DNA of 64,000 bases from assembly GCA_013396525.1 (NCBI GenBank), contig VWYX01000682.1, positions 372,001 through 436,000 of the forward strand. The letters are read 5' to 3'. The DNA comes from Chaetorhynchus papuensis. Lineage: Eukaryota; Chordata; Aves; Passeriformes; Rhipiduridae. Made by a program: the position numbers and the translations under genes. This document shows positions 27,001 to 42,000 of this stretch, in pieces (position 1 is the stretch's first letter; the number at the start of each line of letters is the position of its first letter). A model generated the notes under the pieces. The model was not told the origin of the DNA and made no database searches. It worked only from the letters and a program-made list of their open reading frames with translations.

Positions 27001-30000
27001 CTGCCTGGTGAGAAAGCATCTTGGAGCTCCCTGGATCTTACACAGCAGTAGTCAAATACTGAAAGAACCAGCATATTCTTTTGCTTGAATGTAGACATCA
27101 AAGTCTCACAAAAATAAACTGCCCTCACATCCCACGTCTCACCCAGGAAAAGAGCAGGTGGAATTCCTCCCATGCCCATCCTCTGAATAGGCTAATTTAT
27201 CCCAGCTGTCTTGCCCACCTTGTTAAACCTGAAGGTGGCCATTAGACAGGTTCCCAGCTGACAGCACCCTGCCCACACCTGTGCCTTCTAAAATTCACTA
27301 AACTGCACCTTCCCAGGTCTATTGGAACTATTTTCTCCAAAATATTCCCTACTCTGACCTCCTTCAGAGGGTGGGAACAACAGAGAAGTCACTGTCTTTC
27401 AAAGGACTCAAAATTCTTTTTAACATCCATATTTTGACTTATGCTATGCTACTTGGTATTTCTCACATTATCAAACTCATAGAAAAATACTCAAAACTAT
27501 TAAAGACTGACTTGTCAGTTGCAATACTTGATTAAGAACTTTGTATTTGCCTTCAGTATTTCAGCAGAATACAGTAATTGCATTGGATGTGGAGTGCAAA
27601 TGCCATAAAGCCATTTAGGAACTGTACTAGTACCACCAAAACATGTCAGTGACTAAAGGAGGTCAACAGGTCACTGCAAAATAGCTTTGTACAAACTACA
27701 CAGAACTTTTAAAATAGGTAAACAAAATTCTAAAAAAAAAAAAAAATACTCCACATCTCTCATGAGATACATTTCTTACTATTGAATTGTTTAATGTTAC
27801 CCCTTGCAGGGGTAACAGCCCTTTACCCAGACATGTCAGATCTCTCAGATGTTGGAGGGTCCCCGATAACTCCTCACAACCAGTTCCTGCTGCACCCCTT
27901 TCCATGCCATGTCCAACCCTAATAATGGATGGTCAAAGCTTTCTCTTTTTGTTCAGTTTGATGTGCACAAATGTCTCCTCTGCTAATTTTCATCCCTTAG
28001 TGCAATGACTCAAAGTTAAACGAAGCTTTAACCACCTATTCTTAGCCAGTTCCAAAATGTTGTTGAAGTATCTTGTAGTCATCTGTGCATGCCTGTATAG
28101 AAAGTGCCCCCTCTCTCCCAAAGAATATTCCAAGATTAAGAATAGTTACTTCTAAAAGCCAAGAAAAATCCTAGGATTAAAAATTAGTTTTGTTTACTAC
28201 AGCAACAAGAAGCTGATACAGCCCTCTAATTATTCTGTAACATTTTAGATAATTATGGGCTTCACAGAAATCAGTCCAGCATCTGCTTCCTGTAAAAGAA
28301 CACTGTGCTTCTCTCAGCAGTTTTCTTTATTTTCTTTTCTTAAAATTAGTTCACAAAGATAAAGGTGACTTAAAAGATAAAGGCACTTGGAATTTCACCA
28401 CCAAAAACAACAGCAATGGAACAAAGTTTAAAGAAAGTAACAAAATTAAATTAAAGCTTGCATTTTAAAGGTCCTGGCATTTAATCCCAAACAAGAAATA
28501 CGCAGCATTTCCCAAAGGGAGAAATATGCCTTGACATCCAGGAAACAAAAAATTAGGCTGAAGCTCAGTTCTCCTGAATTTTTAAGGTTTTTGTTGTGTT
28601 ATTTAAGTTACAATGAAGAACTAATTATCAGCAGAGAAGGTACCTACATGAAACCTAGAGGCCTACCTAAAGCCAATAATACTTTGGGAACATATTAATG
28701 AGGAAAATACCAGATAAAGAGAAGTCCTTTCAGTCCCCTTTAACCAAGGGACAATGATGATTTTACAAAAGAGGTCAACACAGACCAGTCAGGGTAAATC
28801 TAGGATGGGTGTCAATGAATAAGTATTTAACCACTTGAGGTCAGAGCGTAAGTGCTCACTTACTGACATATCCTCTCAGTTCGGTCATTTTGTTAGAACT
28901 GCCAGCACAAAGCTCAATGCTTTTCTTTCTTCTGCTCTTGCATGGCACTGGAAAAGTCAGATGAAGACACTCCACAGTTAGGCCTTATTCATGCATTTCT
29001 GCATTATCTGTCAGAGGCCAAAAGCCAGATATGCAGAAATGGCAAGTGTTCATTTCTCCAACTAAAACAAACGTTAGTATTTAATATATAAGTGTATTAC
29101 ACACTTGACAATTCTAAAGTTTCTAAGCTGAGCATGCAGAAATACTGAACTCCACTGTTTTTCCTTTCTCTTTCACAGTGTAAACACCATGGAAAATTTC
29201 ATAGAGGCACTGAAAGTATGACTGTGTTTCAAAAGCAAAAATTCAGAAAAAAACCTGAAGCCCAGGCAGATTGCAGTCTACCTTCCCGCTGAACAATGCA
29301 AAGACCTTCAGGAAAACAATACACACAAAAACTTAACTACACCTCACACACAGGGACAGACTAAAGCTTCACAGGCAGCTGTAATTTTGTTTCTTCCCCA
29401 GTTTCATCATAATCCATAATTCAAAGACTACTTTTTGGTTTTCAGTGCTGGTTTGGATGTTATTTCATTTCTTCTTTACCATTTTATGCAGAAGTAAATA
29501 GCAAACCAGTGATTTTTGTTGCTTACATTGGTTTAGAAGTAGTTTAGAAGTAACAACAATAAAAATTGGAATGATGGTAAACCACAGCTGCTTTCATGTA
29601 TGCCAGGGAACTGAACTACACCACAGCAGTTCAAGTGCCCCACGGAAGAGCACAGAGTGGGAAATTCTGATGAAAGATCTCAACATATCCCACAGCTTAG
29701 TGGTACACCCAAAAATATTTGTATTTTTGACCAGAGAAATACATAGAAGTCTTGTTTTCCCCCAATCTACCTTCTGCTCTACTTAGTGCAGTGAGCCCAA
29801 CCAAAAAAGACAAGTTATGAAAACAGGCCGTATGGAATCAAATCTGTGTGCACTGGAGCAAGAGTTAAAGGTGGAAGTGCAGCAATTTTGATGTGTTAAC
29901 TAATACAACTGCAAAGCTCATCAAGAAATGAGTAAATCAAAGCTAATTTCCAAAGCATATTCCATGTAATGCTGTCTCTCCACTGCTTCGAGTCTAATCT

Positions 30001-33000
30001 TGGATTCAATTCACCATGCGCTCAAGGATTTAGATAGTACCATTTTCCCAGACAGGACAATGAGATGAGTTGGTCCTGAGCGTACAATTTTGAAGCAGCG
30101 GGCCTTTGTTCCAGACAGTCTGGTCTGGAACAAAGCATCTTTCTTCACATTGCTTATGTGTTCTTAAAAAAGTTTTTTCTCTTGCTAAAGTATGTCAGCA
30201 CTTTGTCCAGGAATTGACCCAAAAAGAGGAAGAGATTACCTGTTTTGGCAGTGATGAGTTGCAGGACCAATGGTCGTCTTGTCACAATTCCAGAACCTCG
30301 TGGAAGAAAATCCCTAGAAACATTTAAAAAATAGTTACTAGCCAGAAAGTAATACACAGTTACATAAGATATTGGACTAATTTGGAACCTCCTATGTATG
30401 AAAATGGAAAGATGGTGTGGACAGATTTATATCAAATACTCCTATAAAGTAGGGCTGTTAATTTTGGTTCAAGACAGTAGTAGGTCATTACATATTAGAC
30501 AAATGTGTATTAAAACTAAATTACTGTCTCAGGGCATTACCAAGCGCTTTCAAGACCATCACATATAACATCTCACCTTGCATATTCTGTCATCACTGCA
30601 CATTTGATTTGGAGAGGATCTGAACATAAGGATACACACACTCGCACACCACACCAAAGCTCTGGACAAACCAAACTGCCAGCACGCTGCACTTACTCTT
30701 TCACACACTTAACTTCTGCCAGTTCAAATCCCCAAATAACTTTTCCAACAACATATCTACCCAGAAGTTTCTGAGTGAAAGCTGAGCACCAGAAGTCCTG
30801 TCGGACAGAGGGAGAGAGTATCCTTGGACCAGAAAACAAGCAAGGAAACAAAGACACCAGCTCTATCATATCATTATCCATCCCCATGATCCCTTCCGTG
30901 TCTCTAAAGACAGGGAGACTCCTTATGCAACTGAAAAGAAAGAAACCTAAAACAAAGTAACAGACATTTTTGTCAGGGTCTTCCCCAGTTGCCATACCCA
31001 TTAAACATTTAAAAACTATGAGATGAGGTTCAGTGAGAGGCTTTGGAGAGTGTTTGCTTCAAATAAGCGTCTCCAGAGGAATAAAATTCAGGGGTAAACA
31101 AGTTGCACAGTCAGTGTAAGCTCATCAAAATCCCCTCATTTTTCCTGCCTTACAAGGGATGTTGAGTCACTTTCTTGCCTGCCTTAGCAGCACTGCTAAC
31201 TCACCTCTCTGGCTCAGGTGAAAAGCAATGCAGAGAAGGATTAGGGCAGGAATTTTCAGTCAAATGGCAGAAATTATCTGGGTGACGGTTGTTATACATC
31301 TAAGTGCCTGTACAAAGGTGAAGCAGGAACGTGCAGTGTCTTTGGGAGGGATGGGGAGAAGGACAAGAGTCAAAGGAACAAAGTACAGCCCTGTCAGCCC
31401 TTTAGACAGAACTGCTAAGGTAAGTCTGCTCAAGCCACTTGAGAAATCACCTCTTGCTTATAACCACTGAGTATCTTCATACTGACCTTGCAATACTTAA
31501 TGGAAGCCTGACTTTTGCAGCTCTTTTAAAGGCAGCATACAAACCTGCATAGTTTAAAACAGGCCTTGAGCATACATCTATATAAAATAAACCACACAAG
31601 TATTCAGGATATTATTTGTGCAAATCAGATAATATTAGGTCTTAGCAGTCCCAGGCCAAGACAGGCTTAGGAACACAACAGCGAACCTCTTTCCACAAGC
31701 ACCAACAATGTAACAAGACTTTGGCAGAAGAGAAACACAGTAACTCTATCTGTGATATGAGCAGTGGAGGTTTCCTTCCCGACCTAACATCTAGACATAA
31801 AAAAAATAACATATGCAAGCAGTTCTAAGGCCCCGAGGAACAAAACTAGCTGTCAGCTGTGCCCTGCACCACTTGAGAACTCTCCAGCATTTTGAACAGT
31901 GTTAATTTCTAGCTAAATTGTGTTTCCCTTTCTCAGTACCTGTTAATGTGTGCTTACAGTGTGATTACTCTACAAACCAAAGCACACCTTGAAAGGGGAG
32001 GCTGTTCAAACACAAGCTGGGTCATTAACTTCCCTACTCAAACACAGACCTGCAGGCAGAAGTACAATTAATTAGGAATTCAAGTAATCTCTAAAGCAAA
32101 GGTACTGCAAAAACATCAGGTGTACTGATTTAAATCTGCTGTGATGCTTTGTAACACTTGAGACAGCAACAGGAAACAGGAATTAGGTTAAAGACATGCC
32201 AAAGGCCTTCAAATAGGCCTATCATAATTTCAGTATCTACTAATGGAGAGAGAGCTGCCCCTCAATGAACATCTACTGATATTTTCTCATGGGGAAACAG
32301 AAAATAGTAATGGGAACATGGTCATTCTTCTGTATGCACTGAAATGACAGTAGCCCATGATGTAGCAAATGCCTAATAAGATTACAGTTTCATACACTGG
32401 TTTTCAAGCATTTAATATCTGGTTTTTTAAAAACTACTTTTTTTTTTTTTTTCATTAAGAAGCTAAAATGACTGGCCACTCAGGACAAAGTGATCACCCA
32501 AACCAGTGTCCTCTACAGCACCACAGGAGACAGGAAAATCCTTCAGGGAGTCAAAGGCTGAAAAGATTTATTGATTTTCTGCTTCAGACTAAGCACATTC
32601 AGCGATAAAGAACACTGCATTAATGCAGCTCCCAGTGTATACAACACTGACCTTTCCTCAACAGCAAAATTACAAAGAAAGGTAAGACAACAATTTTCCT
32701 TCAGCACGTTCTCTTAACATGTCCAAAAGCAATGGCATTCTTTAACCCTGTCTAATGAGCTGAACTATTTTCTGTTCAAGCAAACATCAGCAGAGGGAGG
32801 TTCCTGCTTGGTGAGAAAGAGAGCTGTGTTGATCACATAACCAACTAAACAGTGCAGCAGCAGGACATAAAACTTCTGCTACAAATGCACAGTTTGAAGA
32901 GGGAAAACATTGAAAAATGAAGGTAATGGGGTTCACAGCAAGAGTTCAGGAGAAAATTCCCCCTCAACACTTAACCACTGAATGGGTGTTTCACCTCTAT

Positions 33001-36000
33001 GAAAGAGACACTGACGTCAATCTGCCCACAAGGATAGGGGATTTTTTTTTAAGATTTGAAATTTCAGCTTCAGCCACAAGGCAACAACACCTGTGTGCAT
33101 TCTCTGTACAGCTCAAATCAGATGTTACACATAAATCCATAAACTCTGCTTCCAGAAAAGAAAGCAATTTTTTAACCACACACAGAAATGTAAGTCAAAT
33201 CTGAAACATAGCTTGCACTTCTTTAGGAAAAGCAACATAGCAGCACACTATAATTTGACAGTAACGGAATCAGATTACATGCTGTACTACTGCTCCTCCA
33301 GAAATGTCTACTCTGATATCCACAGGAGAGGATGCAGGTCCTCTTCCCCTCCCCTTGGAACAGAAAACATTCTCTACAGAGTTTGTTAGTGGTGCTCAAA
33401 GACACCAACAAGGGGGAGAAAAGGCTGTTTTCTGTGGTGGGGGGAGTGAGTCTGGAAGCACCTGTGCGCACAACTGCAGGCCACTTAACAATGATAAGGT
33501 GCAGGAAAAGAAACACATTCTGCAAGAATAAAGCTGGGAATGAAAGCCCTGCTCCTTTAAGAGACATTCATCCTGCATTAAGATTCCAACTACTTTTACA
33601 TCTTTACACTCAGAGCATTTTCAGCACAAAGCGCTGTGCTGACAGCAGCTGTACCGGCTCAGCAGCAATGCCGCAGTGACAGGACAGTCCATCAGCAAGG
33701 CCTGGCCAGTGCTGAACATAACAAATGCAAATAAGAGGCAAACAGCCAGGTCTGCCAGGACATCCCTTCAGGAACTCGTCAATCTTAGAATGCACTCAGC
33801 TGTAGGAATACCATTAAATACTTGCAAGAGCAAAATATTTTCAGGGCCAAAAAATTTTTACCCTATAAAATTACTCATGTCTTACAACACAAGCTGTGTT
33901 GTCTTCACTCTCTAGTACTGCTCATTTCCAGTATCAGAGATCTGGACAAGTGTATCTACTAAGTTTGGTGCCTAGTGCTTGTTTAATGCATAAAGGAGGA
34001 ACAGATAATAGTTTGAAGTTGACTGGCTAAAACCCAGGTCTCAAACTGATGCCATGGGATGGTGAAACAAGTTATCAAGGGCCATACCAACACTTCAGCA
34101 GTTTATAATAACAAGCCAGATCGGGCTTTAAGCTGAAAAAGTAATTAGACAACTCATTAATTGAAGAGTCTCATAGAAGGGATGGAAATTTCAGGAAGGG
34201 CAGAAACTGTAGTGAAATGCTGAAAAGCAAATTAGGCAGGGGCTCCTGCAGTGAGGTGGTCTCATTATAATGTGGGCCTGCAGCTTACAAAGAAAAAAAA
34301 CACATCAAACAAATAAAACATAATGTTGTTCCAGGGGGATTTCCAGGTAGAGTATACGAGTTTCCATTTAGGAGATCTCTAGCACACTAACAGTATTTAT
34401 TATTTAAAAAAAAAAAAGACAAAATAAAACAGAAGAATCCCCAGTTAGCGTGAAAAGTGATAATGCATCACCTCTTAAAACTTATTTGTAGTTTCAAAAG
34501 AGAAACTTAAATTTGCTTTTTTTTGCCAGTATAGGACTGAGAAATGTTCTGAGCTTTGATCATTTACATGGTCAGTATCACACAGAATAAATGGCAACCA
34601 GTTTACATGAATACCAATATAATTAATTCATACAAAACATAAGGGGAATCCAGGAAATCAAATAACCGACAAAAATGTCAGTGATTACATAGTAATTGCA
34701 TTAATTAAAGAGCTATGAACAATTCAAATCGATAGTGATGAATCATTTAAAAAATCGGAATTGCCTCCAAAGAAAAAGCCTCCACATTTTTCAGAAAGGG
34801 TAGAAACGTGCCAGGCTCAGGACAAGAGCCAGAGTTCTCTTACGGAAAAACAGAAATGACCCATCTATTTCATTCTGCCAAACAACATTAGCAATGTCAC
34901 GAAAGTTCTCCCGCTAACACAAAGTCCATCCCAAGACCCTAAACTTCCCTCAAATGCAAAAAGGCCATGATCCATCAGCAGCTAATATAAATAACAGTGC
35001 ATTGGTAGCACTCCCCACAGGCTTTTATTCCCAAGTTTTGCCAAGGAATGCACACAGCTTTAATTGCAATAGAAAGCAATTATATCCAAAGTCAAAAGTT
35101 TTCCTGGGCCTTTTTCCAACAGTGTTTATTGTTTTAGACAACTCCAGCCTGGCACACCAGGAGCACTTGTGGCCCGTATTAGCAGCTGAATGGCCATATC
35201 TGTGCAAAAGACCACACAGTTTCACAGGAACACTGACACATGTCCATACAGTATCTCCAAGTTCTGTGGAAAATACACATAGGTACTCAAAAAGCTTTCA
35301 TTTTCTTCCGTTTCTCATAAAGCAAAAGTGCTAAAAAGCAAAGTGCTAAAAAAACTCAAGAAACAGGAAAAAGCATAGTCTAGTGTAAGCCTGAGGGAGG
35401 AATGAAACATTTCTAACTTCTTTCATCAGGTTTTAAAAACCCATAAACCAAACCCAGCTAATTTATAGCTGGAGAACTCTTAATGCTAGAAATATACATC
35501 TGCAGACCTATTTTGCAGACGTGTTCATTCTATCTCACCTGCTCCTGTGCTCACCAAGGCCTCAGACGACCCAGCAGCAGATTCTTCACTCACTTTTAAT
35601 ACATTACAAAGCCAGGTATGTCCAAGAGACGGGAAATGTACTTGGCATTTATGCAGAGGCCTTCTTAGGAAATAAGTCCATGAGATTTGTCATCACTGAT
35701 ACAAGATACCACTATATTTATTTTTAGTGGCTTTGGAAGCACATATTCTCTACCCTTCAAGTGACAGTACAAAGATAACCCTAGGACATGTTTTTAAGAA
35801 GTCTCAAAAGCCTTAAGGCACTACCTCAGTTGTGCTTTGATGTTCTCAACCATGTACTTTTTTTAAATTCAATAACACAGTAGTGTTTCTACATGACACT
35901 GATATTTGGCCATCTATGGTGTTCCTCATTAGCTCCAAGTACAGACACCGGTTCTTATTGTCAGTCACCACTTGATCCCTCACCTCCTTTCATTAGTTAC

Positions 36001-39000
36001 AGAAGAGTAAATGGTTTTTGTTTTGGCACAATGTCTGTCAATCAAGAGTCTCCCACAGCTTTGTCCAATGGCTGTAAACCCTCAGCCTAATATAATGGGC
36101 CTTACAGGAAGATATACAAGACAATTAATCTGCTTTATTGAAGACCAATAATACCTATCTTAATTAGGCCTACCAGGCATGCTAAATGCATTTTAAAGGC
36201 TGTGGATTTTTAGTGATCTCAGATATATCAGCTCCTAAGGCTCTGTACCAATCTTTCCGGTGTTTTTTTGGAAACCACACAGCATAGATGGCTGGTGCTT
36301 AGTTCATGTTTGGTCTCAGTTTGCAGCAACCATTCTTTCAAGGTAAATCTTCCTTCAACTGATGGATCATTGTAACTAATCTACTCAATCAAGCGCAGCC
36401 TAATACCCAGGAGCAGTTAACTACATATTGCAGCCCATGCAGTGTGCCCAGGCCTTCAGGGGCAAGAAACAGAGTATCCAGACACCTTAGGGCTGTCAAC
36501 TCTGCCTTTCTCTCAAGCAGGGTACATAAACTTGGTGGTTTTGAGAAGCCATTTTCCAACCCATCAATGTCCTTCACCACCATTGCTGAACTACTGGACC
36601 TTAACAGCAAAGCAGGGACACCCCAATTATCCTATCCATCACTTTCAAGTAAGAACAGAGGTTGAATTAAGAAAAATAAAAATTAAAGTGTTGAAAATCT
36701 TACACTGCACTACAGCTAGCAGCCTAAAATGTCTCTTTGGGTATCTTTTCCCCCACTCCTTTATGGAATTGAGACCAACTATACAAAAACCCAGAGGGCA
36801 ATGGTAAAAAAAAAAAAAAAAGTCTACCCAAAAAGACCCAACTATAGGAATATCTGAGTGTTGATTCTAAATGTGACAAAAAAGGTATTTTTGAAAAGTC
36901 CTTGAAAAACTTCAAATAAGCTATCAAGGGATTCCAGTCACACTAGCTGGGCACCTCCATAACAAATATGCTCAATGGCAGTGCTTAGGCACCACTAAGG
37001 TGAGAAAGGAAAGCTTGAGATTTCCTCTTCATGCAGAAGACTGGAGAGAGAGCAGGCTTAGAAATCCCTTGTCATTATACTTCTCTTGGATCTGGAAGAA
37101 GCTTTCTGTAAGTAACAGCAGCATTTCTGCCCAACAAGCTGCCAGAAGTTATTACACCTCCCCCATTAGACACTATAGGGCTATGAGAAAATTAGCGTCA
37201 GGAATTACTCTGGTCCCAGTGGTAAATTCTTCCATTAAACATAACTGGAATCAACAGGTTCTCCAAAGTAGGGGCATTTGAACTCAAGTCTAAGAAGGCA
37301 CAGACCTTCTTAGACCAAGGCTTACACTGTATTTTGACAACAGTGACAGTACCCCACATCACATTTCCACACAGAAAAAGGCAAGCCTGTTCACTGACTC
37401 AAGGAAAGAAAATGCACTTCCTAGAATTCAAAAAAATGTCTTCTACATGATAGAAAGTTTTAAAATCTCAGTAATGCTTACAGGATTACAAACTTGCCAT
37501 ACAGAAGCATGAAAACCTGCCAGGCAAAAGCCCAGGAGTGTTAGATGAACAGTGCTCTGTTTGCAGTGACTGTGCCGGGCTGTGGGCTCGCTGGATGAAC
37601 AGAGCAGGGAGCTGCCAATGTGCAGGCTCATGGGCAAGGCACGGTATGCACAATGCATCTGTCCTCCCTGGCAGCCAGCCAACACTTTGCTGCATCATCC
37701 TAATTCCATTTGTGAAAATGCCCTTTTTCCTCTTTCCCTTTTAAGATTTTACAAAAGCTTCTGCTATTTCCTGCCCAACGGTGCTCTCCATCAATTCCAA
37801 GTGCTGGTGGAAGGGGGAGAAAGGAAGCACAAAATACAAAGAAACCCCAACAATTCTCTGAATTTTAGTGTCAGAAAGAATAAAGGAGACTTTGCAGGAC
37901 AACTTATTCTCCCTAATCAGATATGTTTGCTTTTAGGAAAGGACTCATTTGCATAGGATGTTGGTGCATAAAAGCCCATCCATTCTCAGGATGAATACTA
38001 ATGCAGCAAGATTCTGTATCTCAACACAAGAAACAAACAACAAAAATTCTTTACTCACTTTAAATTGTTGCCAGTGCTCTAAATAGACCTTGGCTGTTTG
38101 GGTTTTTTCCCAATCACTTCCAGCTCCCAAATACTGTTAACAATGTTTCTTCAGAAAGATTTGAGTTAAAAGTTTTCCTCCATAATATAATCAGACATAA
38201 ACAAAAATCTGACTGCAAGGATCAGAAAGAAAACAACATGTGCCAACAATCCAGGCATATCATGACACCAACTACTATAGAAATACTTGCGTTTAGCAAA
38301 TAATTCACCTCTTGATACTCTGTCAGGACAAATCTTTTATATATTGTGAATTCCAGTGCTGTTACCAAAAAACCCAGAAAAAATAAGCTCTTCTCTTCTT
38401 CCCAAATCCCACTGTCCTGAACTGGGATCCATCAGTACAGACTTTTTAAACAGTAGCACAGTATGCAATCAGCTGCGACACATCCTAGTAAAACACAAAA
38501 AACTTTGCCTCTTCAGAACCATTGTGAAAACACATTTTTCTTTTGTGGTAGACAAGGTGTCGATTACCTTTTTTGGTACAATACAAGCCATTTCATATCA
38601 TTTTGCAGAGCTGGAATGTAACAGGATTCAATTCTTGTACTCCCTCTGGAATGCATACACAGTGGGAACTGCGGTATAAAGAGCATGAATTTATCGACAG
38701 GAAGACAACTACAGAAGGAAGGAGGAAAGGAGATTGCTTCCAAAACAAGGGATCCACGTTTGTTAAACACCTTCTCTTCTCTAGCCGTTTTATCCTTTTA
38801 TACCTGCTCATTTATCCTTCATCGAGACTGTGGTATGTGCAAAATAATATATTGTCCAAGACAATGGAAAGTCTGTTTAGCTCAACAGTGAAATTTAATG
38901 TCAGCCATGATCTCCCATCTCTCTGCTCACAAGAAACTGAATTATTACCACAAGAAAAATTTCTTAGTAGTCTGACCAAAAGAGTATTTTGTGCTGCTAC

Positions 39001-42000
39001 TTCTCAGAACAATAACAAAGTCATTAGGCTGTAGGTCTCAGTCCAGACTCCTTCCCAGATCTGACAGACACTGAGGATCTTCTGTCAACATTTGTTTAGC
39101 ACCTGAACAAACAAACAGGTGAGCACACAAGGGCACAACACTGCCTCTGATGGATTATGCCAAAATTTCTTCAGCAGCTTCCAGCCTGGCTGATGAGCAG
39201 ACCTGGAAGAGAGCCCATCTCCCCACTGTCACGCAGCAGAGCACAGAGATGTCTCTCAGTGGCTCTCTCATCCTTGCCATGCAGAGCCCTGTCTGTTCTC
39301 TGCAGGTGAGTTACACAGGCAGCTTCAGAGCATCCTCTAGAGCTGAGCACCACTGAATGTGCACAGTTTTAGGCATCCACAGTGTACAGAGTAAACAACA
39401 GACCAAGTGCCTAAGGTTACTCTGGCTTTGGTGATCTCATCTATGAGGGCTGAAATCTATCTGTATTACAGCAAAGAGTAAATCTCTTACATACCTGAAC
39501 AACGAAATCTTGGTGATTTTGCACAGGAGTTAGGATGCAGAAATACCATGCTAGGTACTGAATTAAAGGCATAACTTCCACATACAAATTATAAAACCTG
39601 ACATTATCAGTAGACACTTGGGTTGAAAACCTCTCTTATCTCCAGCTCCCATCTCCTATACATCCCAGAGGCTATCACAGACAACAGCGCTTGGCAGTAC
39701 ATCAAAGCCCAGCACACAGTTAAATGGGATTTTGCTCCTCCCGAGTTCAATAATACTGCCTTGTTCATCTTGATGCAAGTTGCTGAAGAAAAAGATTCAA
39801 GGTCACGGTTAAATAATGCTCATTTCCTGTTCTCAGCATATTTATACTGCAGACACACAGCATTAAAGGGATTCCCTCCCAGTAGCCCATTACACATGGG
39901 CACAGCAAACATGGGGAATTCAGAGACTTCTATTTACTGGAGGCCTTATGTTTAAAAACCCCCCAAAACAATAAGAAAACCAAACCAGAAAAAGAAAAAA
40001 AGTCTCTGCCCCTCATGCTTGCAATCTAGGCACTGTTTGAGAAACTCGTATATACTTAGAGGAGCATCATCAATTTGCTCAGTGATCAACTGAGGGAAGG
40101 CAAACCACAAACACGATCTCTCTCAATGACTAAGCTGTTAGAGGTACAAACTAAACACCAGGAAGGGTGCCTTTTTGGGATGAGGAAACACTGCTACATC
40201 TCAGCTGTTCAAAGCAGAATCCAAGACTCAGTTTTGGTTCCACACAGAAATCTAAATCAGCCATCACTCAAACAAGAGAAATGCATAACAGCAAGTTTTA
40301 GACAACAATCACAGTTATCCCACACTGATTTTAAGACTATATGCCACCAGATAGAAGCAAGTTAAAAATAAAGGAATAAAAATCGATATTCTACATACAG
40401 TTAAGGTATACGTGGATGCAGTTGCAGGTAATGTTTAAAAAGCAGTTTGAGGTCATACAGTAAAGAGTGGCAGAGAGCAGTGTCCATAATTCCACATCTT
40501 TGCTGTAATCCAAGGCAGCATCACTCCCGATGTTTACTGGTGAATGTCCAAATAATCACATTGCTAACATCTATTTATCTAAGCTGCAAGTCCTTGTTTG
40601 CTATTTGACCTACACAGGAAAGTGACATAAGCTTGAAACATCGGCAGCAGTGCCCATCAAGAAACAGCAAGACAAAAAAGGTGTTAGTTATTTGTTGATT
40701 TCAACACTACAAAATCCCAAGTGTGGGCTCCTTCCTGAAGGCAGTGAATAACAGGATTTATAATATTATACAAGAATCTAGAGAGTGAGACAATCTGTTG
40801 AATTTTCAGAAGTGCCTGTGTATTAAGAACCAGAAAAGTTTGAATGAAATTAAGCAGATACCTGTGGTCTGCAAAAAAGAAAAAAAAAAAAAACCAACCC
40901 ACAAACCTCTCCTGAGATGATTGTTTGTTCTCCTTTGAAAATGATCAGAGGAGTGCAGCCACATGAAGTACCTTGATGAATTGAACTCCCAGTAACAACT
41001 GTCACTGAATCTGTAGCACCGATTTCTCACAAGGCACTCGAGACCAAAGTAGGGGTTTTTTGAACATTGATTTTTGCGGGGTTTTGAAGTTTTTCTGAAG
41101 TCTAGAGCTCAGACTTCAAATACTACACTTGTGTTCACTAAATGCTACAATACCCTAATAGTACATAGCATGCTGAATTTATAGTAAGACTATGTATTCT
41201 CACAGGTACACTTTACAAAAGTGTGAAGTGTTACTTATTGATTTAGCATCTCTAAACTGCTTGATACACTGAACTTAAATGCCAGAATATAGGTCAGATC
41301 TCCCTACGCTATGCCTGCCTCATGACAGAGTACAGCTTTTCTAAATTGGCAAAATTTAAATGCCAAAAATAAAAGAGACAAATCCTCAAAGTAGTTTAGA
41401 GGAAAAAAATTACTTTACATGTTGGGTGGTGGTGAAAAATCAGCATATTTGTTTGCATGTCTTTTAATACACATCTCCTTTACTCTGTATATATCAAGTC
41501 TCAAGACTTGGGGAAAAAAAAAGAAATTTAAGTCCACAATGGAGTTACATTTAAGGACAAAACTAGGCCATCTGTATCCCATCTAAACGGCCAGTTTGTT
41601 CTTCAACGGGTAAATGCAAAAACTTATTCAGGAAAGAAACCCAAATGAGCCGCTGTCTCATTTGCTGCTGTTTCTAATTAATGAAATACCCTGAAAATTC
41701 TTGCTTTAGTTGCACCAGAGTATTTTGATAACTCGGCTAATATACTCAATACTGTACTCAAAGCTGTACAATGGCTTAATTAGTCAGGAAAAGGAGTGGC
41801 TGACTCTCATTTCCAGAAGATCCTTAAGATTAAAAAATAATACGCAGCACCACATTTCAGTTTGTATCTCAGTTTTTATTCAGTTTGACCACTTAGCTTT
41901 TTCATCCCTGTTTCACAAAAGAGGAGATTTTCCGTAAAGAAGTTTTTCTGTCAATGTCTAGTAACTAAAAGAATAAAATACCTGCACCAATCTTAATACA

